Shown in pieces: positions 35,521-46,211 of a stretch of DNA of 64,000 nucleotides (positions are counted from its first letter, which is position 1; each line of letters opens with the position of its first letter). Position numbers and translations under genes: made by a program. Source of the stretch: Marsupella aquatica (Eukaryota; Marchantiophyta); NCBI GenBank assembly GCA_973895155.1, contig OZ316892.1, positions 1,116,001-1,180,000 of the forward strand, written 5' to 3'. The notes below the pieces were generated by a model, which was not told the DNA's origin, made no database searches, and was given only the letters and a program-made list of their open reading frames with translations.

Positions 35521-37920
35521 AGCCTTGTGGCTGCCGGACAGCCATTCGATCCTGACGAGAGTATAGTGCATACAGCTAGAGTCGACTTTACTTCAGATTT
35601 TTCGATACCAACCCCAGGACACTTCAGCTAGTCAGAGATCTACAAGCATATATATCAACTCAGCCAATCATTCAACCCCGATCAATTCCATCGTGCCAAC
35701 CGTGATGGCTCTGACTAGTCTACCTCCAGTACAGTTTGTGTGCCTCGCGTACCTGAGAATGAATAGAAATACTTGCCTCGCATACCTGAGAATTAATAGA
35801 AATGCTAGTCGAATCAGGACACCAGGAATGGATCACGATTGAAGGATCAGACCGTGTTCCGAAAAGATCTAACGAGAATTGTAGGCTGTCCCAATAAAAT
35901 AGCCTTACCGGTCACCAGATATCCGGTGTACCAATTGCCTACACTACCGACATTAATTAATAATTATTATGGCCTATGCTACAGCGTTAGATAAGATTCG
36001 TTCCAGGTGTGCCCGAGTAAATACGAGATAAGAGTACTTAGTTATATAATTCATTTGCAAATGAATAAAAAGTTATGATTTGCCGAAGTAATATACTGTG
36101 AGTCCGATCGTGAACATCTACTAGAAACTAGCCTGGATAGTAAACATCTACTAGAAAATTTTCATTCCCATAATTTATGTTTTAGATTCTTTTGATAGAT
36201 TCAAGACTGTCATCAACTGTTTTGTAGCCCTGCCCGCCAACAGAACAGTTTAATGGTTCAATCTTATCTCTTAGAATTGTCTGGATTGTTAAAATTCACA
36301 ACGTGAGTGGGTGATGCAGCATCGAGAGCATTATTTCGTAAACCGGGTCCTAAATGAACTGGTGGTTTGAATGCTCAGATGCTCGAGCTTGGCATCGAAC
36401 ATCAATCTAGGTTCCTGGCAGTTCCAACATCAATCTAGGTTGAGGATTGACGAGGCTGACTTTGAACTTGTCTACGTTGAACAGTTGACTTTACCATGTA
36501 AAGATGTCAGCAAGTACTCGGAATAACGACTTTAACTGGTGCTTTCTTTTGAGCTCATGTCAGTCAGATCAGCTGACTGTTCCAAAATCACTTCCAGAGG
36601 CCCTTGTCGTAATTAACCGATTCAAGTGTGGGCTCTAATTTTCCAGGCTTCCGCTGTGCTCTGATGTGTCACTATGTTATAGTATCGGATTGTCCAGCCG
36701 CAAAGCTAGGGACAATACGCTCTCGTGGACAACTTTCCTGGAGACTGGCATCATCATTGGGCGAGAGTTTTACTAAGTGCACACGGAATTGTCCCTTTCT
36801 TGTTGGTTGGGACTTCCACTCATTGCGTATAGAGCACAACCTTGGGCTGACAGCATTGGCCGAGATTTCTGCTAATTAAACGAGGAAATTTGTCATTGCT
36901 AAGACATCTTATTATCGGTACATAACGGAGCCCAAATGTCCTACGTACAGGGACTAACACTCTTTTACGAAAGATCTTTCGTGTGAAGCCAAGCATGGTA
37001 ATCCAATTTTGAATCTCCGAATGGTTCTCAGTTTTACTCCCGGTTATACTTTTCTCCTCGTGTTCCATGTGAGTTGGTAGGATTGGTCGTGATCCTCCAC
37101 GAGCTCAGCGGTTTCCTTTTTCATAGAAAGGGAGTGAGCGGGGCCCGTAGTTTGAACCATGTGGCTGGATCGAAATTTTGATTCGGTTGCGAAGAAAATC
37201 TGAATGGGGGCATTGCTTTCGACCCACAAGTAACACGGTGAAGAGAAGCTCTGCATGTGGCGTGTCGTGGGTTGAAGGAAACCTATAGATGGCCCAACAG
37301 CTACTACAGAAGTCAGACAGGCCCTGGAATGTCATGATGGTTCTTCCGATTCACCGTCTCACTTCAGCTTCCCACTTCAGCTTTTGTGAATCAAATGATC
37401 AGCACGGCAGCCATAGAAAGGTCCTTCTTATAACGGCTTCAATTGTCAAGTTTGTTCCCAATAGGATCATTCAGCAAACTATAGTAAAAGGCTTCCATGG
37501 ATTCATCTCCTGTGCTTCTCGTTGGTCACTTTGGATATTCGCTCCTGCATGGTGGGGTCCCTCCGTTGGATCCCTCCCACTTCATGGGCTACACACGTTT
37601 TCGATGATCATTGTCTAGTAAGTGATGGTTGGATGGGTTTCAAGGAAAAAGCAAAGTTAGCTCTCATAGTTTCTAAAAGTTTTGACGCTACCCATCTAAG
37701 TAATAAAGTGCAATCAAAAGCTACTCTTCATGCCTACCCTACTGTCTAGAGTGAATCCTACTCATTGCCTAGTGTCTATAGTGAAGCCTCTAGACTAGGA
37801 CTCTACTCATGACATAAGTGAAAGATATATCACAGTGCCCAACTGAAGGGCAAAAAATGCCGGGGAGACAGGGAGACATGATACCAAAGGCAAAGCAACC
37901 AGGGGAGGAAAAGAGGGGGA
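35521..37920. other. intergenic, no feature supported
   Basis: No gene, RNA or mobile element is recognised in these 2.4 kb. Only small direct repeats appear, such as aacatcaatctaggtt twice near 36400-36440. Confidence 0.45.
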
Positions 37921-37926
37921 AGTGAG

Positions 37927-38055
37927 GGGGATGGGTGCAAAGATGACATAACTGAAACTAGGGGGATGGGGGCAAAGATGACGTGACATAGCTGAAACTA
38001 TGGGGATGGGGGCAAAGATGAACAGGAAACAGTATGAAATTATTTTTTGCCTTGG
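37927..38055. repeat. short tandem repeat and dispersed-repeat copy
   Basis: Units of about 38 bp (gggggatgggggcaaagatg, then acataactgaaacta) start at about 37927, 37961 and 38001. The last runs into aacaggaaacagtat, which matches 24794-24828 in the same order. It is probably the end of a mobile-element family. Confidence 0.65.
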
Positions 38056-38395
38056 AATTAGTTTATCCTCATCTCTTTTTACCAGGTGGTCCAGCCAAAG
38101 GATTCACTTCTAGGAGTCATTTAATGTTGTCCTATAGCTTAGTGAACATGAAACTGGTACAAAGGGAAGCCTGTTCCCTCTGCTGGAATGAAAAAATAAA
38201 AATCTAATTGCCACTTGCTACAGAGCCTGCTGGATGACAGAAATGTTTACATTATTCTGCGGGCAGAAAAACTGCATCCACCAGCCAGCAGCCACCGCAC
38301 CACAGACAACATTGAATGCCACTCCCGTGACTTATAGAAGGAAATGCCAAAGGTTTGTAGTGTGGACAGTAATGTTGAGTGACCCAGGTTTGAAG

Positions 38396-38712
38396 TGACG
38401 GGCAACTTGCCAAGTTGCCGGGCACGTAAACTCGGCATTTTCCGGGCAAAAATCAGCCCAAATGCCAGCCGGGCCGGGCAGGGATAGGCTGGGACTGGCA
38501 GGGACCGGCAGGGACCGGAAGGGACCGGCCGGAATAGGTCGGGACAAGCCGGGGGTCGGGCCGGGACAGGCCGGGGTTGGGGCCAGGAGAGGCCGGGAGA
38601 GGCCGGGACAGGGTCGGGGTGGGGTGTGAGCCAGCCAGGGCCGGGAGTTCATGGCCGGGCCGGGCCGGGAAGTCAAGTTCGGCTGAGCCGGGACGGTCCG
38701 GGTGACAAATTG
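38396..38712. repeat. GGCCGGGA-rich degenerate tandem repeat
   Basis: Repetition of words such as ggccgggacagg, gggaccggca and gccgggagagg at very high GC in AT-rich surroundings. It is preceded by gacgggcaacttgcc..ttgccgggca. On the opposite strand it resembles the block at 11621-11870, which also has gacgggcaagttta beside it, so the two may be inverted copies of one family. Confidence 0.8.
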
Positions 38713-41220
38713 CCGGTTGACTGACTCTAAAGCCATGTGCAGGTTTCTGAAGAGTCACATGGCTACTTTCATCTATTTTGGGCAGAAAACCAACAAATTT
38801 ACTTTACATGATCTCAAGTAAAAGTCAATTATATCTCTGGAGAGTGAAAATGTATGATTCATGGTATAATGCATTGAGGTGCACAATTCTACAAAAAACA
38901 AGAAACAGCCCATGCGGGAACAAGAAACAGCCCATGCGGGAACAAGAGGAAGCTTTTTTTTACACTTCATGACAGCACATATATATGTGGTTCACATTTG
39001 TTACCCCTAATCAAAGCACACAAATTGACATGTTATTCTAAATCAACCATGTGGATTTTCAGGGAAGTTGCATCCACTCCTAGCGCAACATTGTGTGCAT
39101 TCGTGAAACAATTGAACCACGCTACATAGTGCAGTGTCCCCAACACTACAGTACTTAGATGTACAGTACAATAATAGTAAATGTGACTTAGAAGCACATT
39201 AGAAATAGAAATGAACCCTATGCTCTGAACTAGGAGTGGACCATTTTTAAAACTATTGCAAGCAATCTTGCCAAACCCTCACATGGTCGCAGTACAAAAT
39301 GAGAAAATGGGAAATGACTTGGGCTGCCAGATCTTTCTAATCATTTCTAGAGGCCCCATGATCTTGCAAAGTAGACCTTTAGGGCAAGCGTGTGGAGGCG
39401 CTCATCACAAGCATGAGCTGGGAAAGCTTGTGGGGTGGAGGGTGTGAGGTCGGTATTCAAGGGCTAGCAGTTGTGGAGGTTGAATCTCACACCAAGAAAA
39501 CATGTAACTAAGAGGGAGAAGAAGGAAAGGAAAAAGGGCAAAAGAGGGGGCAAAGTGATGGAAGGAGGGAGGGAAAAGGGGAAACAGGGAGAAAAGAGAA
39601 ACGAGAAAGGGGAGGAAAAGGGAAAAAGCTGGCAGCCGCTGGGAAACCAAATGTTTTCTTCTTGAAATCAGAGAGCCATTTGATTGCAGACCAACAAGAA
39701 ACCAAGCCCATAAAACAATTAATGAGGTTGGTGGAAAAGTGCCGAAGAAACCTTAGAGGGAAAGGGACAATAGCCACAAAATTAAGTGCTTTGCACAGCA
39801 CCTTGGCCCAACCATCTCCCACTTTTTGCTTGGCTCTCACCCAAATTCTTACCTCACCTCAAGCAGGGGGGAGATAAGTGAAGCTTGGTGTAGAGGCCTA
39901 CCAGGCAGGGAGACTGTGGGGGCATAGATAGATGTTCTGCATGAGGTTATTTGGGAGGTTAGTTTCTTCTCTCCAATTCATATTTCCTGTGTCCCCTTTG
40001 GTTATTTTCTTTGCAGTGTACTGGCACCTGAATCTTTCACCCACAATCTTTATGTGAGCAGCATTCCAACTTGATGCCCCTTGCTGCAACACGCCGTAAC
40101 AAACAAAGACATTTTTTTCCATTCAACAACACTTCTGTACAATATCACTTTGCTTGACACCATGTGCACTCAACAACACTGTCTTCCACTTGCCTTTGTG
40201 GCCCCTTTGGACAGATGGAACTGATTTGCCCAATCGTGCATGTTACACAGTATGTCCTCACTTTTTGACTCCTTGATACCACAATCTTGCAGGACAACAA
40301 TACTCTTGCTCCTACAACACATACACTTGACAACCCTTTAATTTGCTCAACAACGTTTCTGCTTGACAGCTTTTTAAGTTCACAACTTTCAGCTCAACAG
40401 GTCTTTCTCTTGACATCTTTTCCGCTTGTCTCCTCTCATTGACCTTGTGCATCTTGCTGGCATTTGGTGAGTCATATTAAACCACCACAGGCCATATATA
40501 AGGGGGAAGTGTCCATGACCTCCCCATTTTCCCACATTCCATTCACAATTACAGGACAATGCTACTTTTAATTGTAGCTAAGGGTAACGGGTAGCTTTTG
40601 AAGGCAGGTATGATTTAATGGAACCTAGAAACAACTTTAAAAAATACTCAAAATTGTTCATTTATAGAGTTGTTTTTTTTCAAATCAATCGAGTATAAAG
40701 ATGAGATCTACAACGAGGTGAAAGACTACTCTAGGACTTGGAATAGGGGTTTAGCTTAGACTCCCTTTACCATCATTTCAGGGACCATAGTACCTGAACA
40801 CCAAAAGTGGAGGCGAATGGGAATCCTCAATAAGAAGACAAGCAGCCATTTTACGCTACAGTACAATGGTTGCAGTTGCTGAGTAGGACTGAGAAGGATA
40901 TACAGATTTCTTTATTAGTTTCTAGGGGACAGACAAAATGCACTCTATTTTTAGTTCCAGTGGCACCTCAAAATTTCTCGTGTACGAGTTTGACTTAGTT
41001 ATAACACTACTCCTGTAGATATCTATCATTAACTTATTCATTAACTTATCAAATTACATCACGAAAGTGTTTTTTTATATCCATTTGATATTCAAATTGT
41101 TAATATTTAGAAATACATATCATATTGACAAGAGTTTTGGATACTGAAGTTCATTTTACATTAAATGTATGTATCTTTAGTGTCATTATGATTAAGTATC
41201 CATAATTTCAGGTGAACATT
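38713..41220. other. intergenic, repeats only
   Basis: A 22-bp tandem pair (cagcccatgcgggaacaaga) lies at 38905-38948. A purine-rich stretch is at 39510-39630. No gene is supported. Confidence 0.45.
40475..40540. repeat. dispersed repeat copy (partner at 8489-8550)
   Basis: Shares aaaccaccac, ccatata, aagtgtcca, gac and cccacatt with the 8489-8550 block in the same order. The local ccatatataag could act as a TATA box, as in an LTR, but LTR ends were not found. Confidence 0.6.
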
Positions 41221-41264
41221 ATTGGTCAGGGGTCACAGAAGAGGGGAATTAAACAGATATAGAA

Positions 41265-41480
41265 ATTTGCATAGAAACCAGTTGGTTTTGGTTAATTGGC
41301 TAGGGGATGAGTCGAGAACCGAGAGCTCCAGGAGAACTGAGAGCTCCAGGTTCAATCCCCCCTCCACACGGAAGGGGTGTTGTCGTGGGAGTCTTAGTTT
41401 CTACTCAGCCCCTAGCTGGCCCGCTTTGGTGTCCTGGTTCAACCCTCTCTCCCTCCTTGTCTGGGTCCTTGTAGGATCCC
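41265..41480. repeat. possible tRNA-derived (SINE-like) remnant
   Basis: attggctaggggatgag followed by caggttcaatcccccc resembles pol III A-box and B-box elements, and a second ggttcaaccctc lies near 41437. The word gagctccaggagaactgaga marks a small internal duplication. No tRNA cloverleaf can be drawn, so a decayed SINE is only a possibility. Confidence 0.25.
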
Positions 41481-41593
41481 TAAATATTGTCCCCCCTTGT
41501 GAATTACCCTACAGTGGTGTATCCTCCAAAGTAGAACGCCTATGTTGGATGCATCTACTTTTGACTTTCAAAGCAAAAAGACATTTGGGCTAA

Positions 41594-42599
41594 TTATTCT
41601 ACATTAACATTACATCAAAATGACCCAAAATGACTTTATTGATGCAGATGTGAACCATTAGCTCATCACTATTGTAGTGGTCCTGATCTCTATTTTATTC
41701 CTATTTCAAGGCTGTCCTGTTCACTTTATTTCGCTTTTGGAGTTTGCATTTCCCCCATTCCTTTGAGTTTGGTGTTCGTCCTCTATATACCACTTTTTCT
41801 TCTACTGTATTTTATTGTGTTTAGCCATTTTTAATTACATTTTCCCTTCTTTGTTTAACCTCCCTTATTCTGTGGCCCTGAAAACTCTTGAATTGTTATT
41901 AACGGAGTTATTGCAAAGCCACAATAACAGCCCATAAACCTCCAGATGACAAGTACCGGCGCCCTTTCATCTGGTCTAACTTACGTTTTGTAGGGGAAAA
42001 ACTGGTCTAAGTTTGCTACATCATCAAACCCACAAGATAACAAAGTGTCCATGTTGTTGCATAAGTGTTGTCATTGCTGCTGTACATTTTGGTGCCTTGC
42101 ACACCCCTCTGCCTTCTTCCTCTTTCCTTTTTTAGGGGGGCCTTTTTTTGTTTGCCTTTTCTCCCTCCCTCCCTCCCTCTTCCTATGCCATCCCTACTTC
42201 ATGCCACCCTCTCCTGTGGACAGAGGGCTCAGGAGGGAGGGCATAGAAGGAGGACGGAAGGAGGGAGGGAGGGTCCACAGGAAGAGTCAGGATTGGTGGA
42301 CGAAGCTATTCAGTGTGGCAGAAAGAGAGACTGCCCCCTGGGCGAGGGTTGTGCAAAATAAGATGAGGTTAATATGGTGCTCCCATACAGAAGAGCATGC
42401 AGTGCTGGAAGTTTTGTTAGGCTGTCGCGTGTGGCATGCAAAAGGTGCAAGTTTAGGACATCTTAAGGTCAGGGAAAAGGACCCTTAATTTAGCTTGTAT
42501 GTTTCTTCTAAACTATGATTTGAACTGAATTGATTGCATGTTTATAAAACTCCAATGCAATTCCATTAAGTATAACAAAACTTCATTGATAGTTACTTC
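41594..42599. other. intergenic with an imperfect polypyrimidine/polypurine hairpin
   Basis: No gene is seen. Bases 42163-42199 (ctccctccctccctcttcct, then atgcc) pair with 42239-42274 (ggcatagaaggagg, then ggaagggagggaggg-like sequence), and tcctgtggac pairs with gtccacagga (about 42211 and 42271). The result is a long imperfect foldback. Confidence 0.55.
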
Positions 42600-42607
42600 T
42601 TGGATGA

Positions 42608-43130
42608 ACTAAGGATCCACATCTAGTGCAACAGTGTGATGAGCTCATACCTACTGTAGTGGTGCAGTAACTAAGTCTGCAAGTGGGACATGGATACTTT
42701 TGGTTTGGGACATGGACACTTTTTGTTTTGGCCCGAAGAAACTCACTCAAGAGTTTGTATGTATTCTTCTACAGTCTTATCACTTTTGTTTACTAACCAA
42801 CTCTGTCCCCAAATTAACTACCCATATATACTAATCTACCCCCCCCCACCCAGCAAATGTGTTTGTCGACTTGTCCCCCATTTCATATATCAATTATTAC
42901 TAAATCAGGAACCCTTAACCAATGGGAGCAAAAGTCTCATAACCATGATTGAGTTAGGGACAGGATTGATCTGTTTTGGGGGATAGGTTAGTAAAAGGTT
43001 GTTAAAATAAATACATACAAACTCTTGAGTTTCTTCATGCCCAAACAAAATAAAGTATCCATGTCCCACTTGGAGCCCTTCGTTACTCTGATAGGCTGCA
43101 CTCCCTGTTGCACTAGATGGGGACCCTTAG
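42608..43130. repeat. foldback (MITE-like) inverted repeat
   Basis: The left arm 42608-42776 pairs with the right arm 43000-43130. Examples are ccacatctagtgcaacag against ctgttgcactagatgggg, aagtgggacatggatac against gtatccatgtcccactt, and ctcaagagtttgtatgtatt against its complement at about 43012. The inner 220 bp is AT-rich with a C9 run. Total size is about 520 bp, with no coding capacity. The outer words (agctcatcac, tactgtagtgg) also occur at 41652-41683, hinting at a family. Confidence 0.75.
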
Positions 43131-44106
43131 CTCATCACTATTGACTCACACTATTTAAAGTGGCACATTTTAATATATTCTGTTTCCCAATTTGAATTTG
43201 CCCTCTTCTTTTAGTTTGGTGTTCTCTGTACCTCGTCGGCATTTTGTTTGGCCCTTCTATATCGTAAATTGGTCCTTTCTGTGTCTAAAAGTATGGTAGT
43301 TTTAGAAACTTATTAAGCTAAGTAAACTAAAGCAGCGACAACTACAGTATATTTACCACTAAAGGTCGGTGGGGCTTGATAGCAGCTAGCCTGCATAACC
43401 CTCCACCTACAAGTTCAGAGAGGACCACTTGAATGGGAGGATCACCCCACCACATCCTCGTGACATTATGGTGGAGTTTCTTGCCGGTGGACCCTCAAGT
43501 CCCAACTTGTAGCCCCATGTAAATGTGCTACACGTTTTCCCTTCACATTGTACACACGTTTCCCTTTCATATTTGATGTTATTAAAAACATAAACCACAT
43601 GTGAGTTAATTAACAATGCATGAAAATAGCTTTCACTACAGACAGCTGGAAATGTAATTAATGCATTACAGTAATTCTCCTTTCATTACTGTAATGCCAT
43701 TGAATTTAATGAGCAAGAATCAAAAAGTTTGTGTTTGGCCCAAAGCCTGTTTGCTGTTTTGTCTTCTCGGATCTTCACTCATGATCATTAATTAATTTGT
43801 TGGGCCTTTGCTTGTTTTGAGCTAAACATTGAAATGACACTTACTCTCACAATTCACACAAGGGTAGAACAAAATGTGACAAGACATCTAAATTACAAAT
43901 TCGTGGAGGGCCCTGGCACAAGATATGCCCAGGGATGTGCCATGGAAACTTGTGTTATCAATAAACGTATTTGTACACTCAAGCTTCATTTGATGAATGT
44001 TTTCGAGAGGTTTTTTTTTTTCAAATGAAATAATGCTTGTCCGGGGGTAAGGAGGTTTACAGATAGGTTTAATTCAAAAGAACATTCTTTTGACTTTGTA
44101 GATTGA
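43131..44106. other. intergenic, no feature supported
   Basis: AT-rich sequence without a convincing frame or repeat. Confidence 0.45.
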
Positions 44107-44246
44107 TAAAGTTGTGTCATCAATGCAAGAGAATAACTCTTTTTTTAATCTTTGCTGCTAGCTAAAGTTGTGTTATCAATGAAAGAGAATAACTCTTTTC
44201 TAAATCTTTGTAGCTTGCTAAAGTTGTGTTATCAATGCAAGAGAAG
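44107..44246. repeat. 57-bp tandem repeat, 2.5 copies
   Basis: The word aaagttgtgttatcaatgca, followed by agagaataactctttt, occurs from 44107, 44164 and 44220. The last copy is truncated after agagaag. Confidence 0.85.
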
Positions 44247-44480
44247 TTTTTTTTTATAGGAATCTTTCTTTCCTTCTTTTCAGCTAAAAAGCGATTTTCC
44301 CTAAGGTTTCCAAGCATTAGCCTTTTATTTGTTTACTATTCACTTTTCATAGAAATCATATTTTCCTACTTTTAAACTTGATTTTTCATGCTTTCACTCC
44401 AAGCATGTTGAATTTATTTTGCTGATTTGACTCACAAGTATAGACTTATCTAAACCCAGATTCGTTTTTTCCCCTCCTTT

Positions 44481-44528
44481 TGTGTGTGTGTGTGGGGGGG
44501 GGGGGGGGGGTTAGGGTTTAGGGTTTAG
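44481..44528. repeat. (TG)n-G17-telomere-type repeat
   Basis: A TG run is followed by about 17 guanines (44494-44510) and then two and a half TTTAGGG units (44511-44528). It is an interstitial telomere-like tract of the plant type. Confidence 0.85.
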
Positions 44529-46211
44529 CTCCAATATTGGCAGTTAGGTAGATGCTTGTGAGGTAACTAACACATGTTCTCTCACAAAGGTAGTTGAAGT
44601 TTATTTTCCATGCCTGGCTCAAGACCATATTTTGTGTCTCCGCAGAGGTAAATCAAGCACACCTTCTCCATACCATATTTTGCAGCCTTGATGTCATATG
44701 GTGGCACTTCAAGCCAAACAATTCCAACAGCCATAGAGATGCTCACAATCGAGCTCATGAATTGGCTCAAGAGGCAAGAAACTTGGTTTTAAAATAATGT
44801 CCATTTTTTTCCTGCTGACAGTGGCCATGAAAATAACAATGTCAGGCCATTGTTAGCAGGCGAATGAGGTACAAAGACCTCAAGCCCTCCTTCATACCTT
44901 AATCCTAAAACTTGCAACCCCAATTGTTTTTCTCCTTCATCTCAGGTTTGATGAGGCTCATTGGAAAGTTTTGGGAAACTCATTTCTTTAAACAAAACCA
45001 CAGTAAGTAGGTGATTTGTCGTGGTTTCAAGGCACAGGATTTGATTCTCAACATTTCGTCATGGTTCGTGGTTGCAACGAGGAAAATCAGCATCTGATGG
45101 ACTGCTTTGAAACGGTTTCCAATTGGAAATGCAACGGAAAGTGGACTAGAGACGAGAAAGCCAGGAAAAATGACATCGACCTCCTTCCACATCGCTCTTT
45201 TGTGAGTGTCCTGGATACAGATTTTTACCTGGGGATGGACCTGATTTTTACCTGGGGATGGACCTGTGAGCAAACGAGAGCTGAGAATACCCAGAACGAA
45301 AGTTTGAGTACAGAACATGAGATATACACCTGAGTCCACATAAGGCTGGTTGTCAATCTTTGCCATGTAAATTGAATGCCTCGATGACTAGTCCCAAGTC
45401 ATCGGATCAGAAATCGAAACCAGGTTAGAAACCAAGGAAATTGATACGGTGAGCATTGCGAAATCCACCCTTTGCAGATCACCAGTCACTGAGATGTGGG
45501 CATGACCTACCTCAAGCTTTTCATTTTGAATACTAACGAAACAGGTCCTATCTCTCTTTCCCTACCCATCAAACAAAACGTTTCCCTACGATAGTGTCAC
45601 CGACGCCGGTGGCCACTGTCGGCCACCTCCTCTAGCTTACAGTCAGTACTCTGCTCATTTCCTCTCCCAAACTAGCTCACTCCCCATTTCAAATGTCCAC
45701 AAAAACAAATCACTTAATTTACGGATCTATCAATCACTCTTCTCATAATTGTCCAGAGTAAATAGTATGTCAGAGCTTTTTGATAACGGAGATCATGAAA
45801 AGAAACCCAACTCACAATAATTGTTTGAGATCAATGGTTTGTGGAGGAAGACGTATACCATCTCCAATCGCGGTCTCCAGTATAAGTGGAAGCCGGCTTA
45901 GCTTCCAGTGTTAACTAAAGTTTTAAATCCTAGAACTCTGGCACCGATTTCCGAGCAAAGAAGAGCAGGGAGCCCAAAACAGACGAAAGGAATTCCAAAA
46001 ACAGAGGAATGGAATTCATTCGAATCTAACTGGACACGCAGCACCGCATTAAATGGATCCTTACCGTGCACTTGCAGCAACTACTGTGGAATTCTGGCGG
46101 TTATCTAGTATATACATCAGTCACCGTAAGAAGTGCATAAAGTTCAACATTTCTCAATGCGCAGTTGTCCTAGAGCTTCCATAACCAACAGGAGATAAGA
46201 TGGTATGCCTT
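44529..46211. other. intergenic, SDR 3' flank
   Basis: No gene is supported; frames such as 44980-45366 minus show no domain. A 23-bp tandem pair (tttttacctggggatggacc) sits at 45220-45265. The last few hundred bases should contain the 3' region of the SDR gene. Confidence 0.4.

Noticed and set aside
38332-38758. 134- and 101-codon proline-rich minus frames
   Set aside because: Product of the GGGCC-rich repeat, with no domain.
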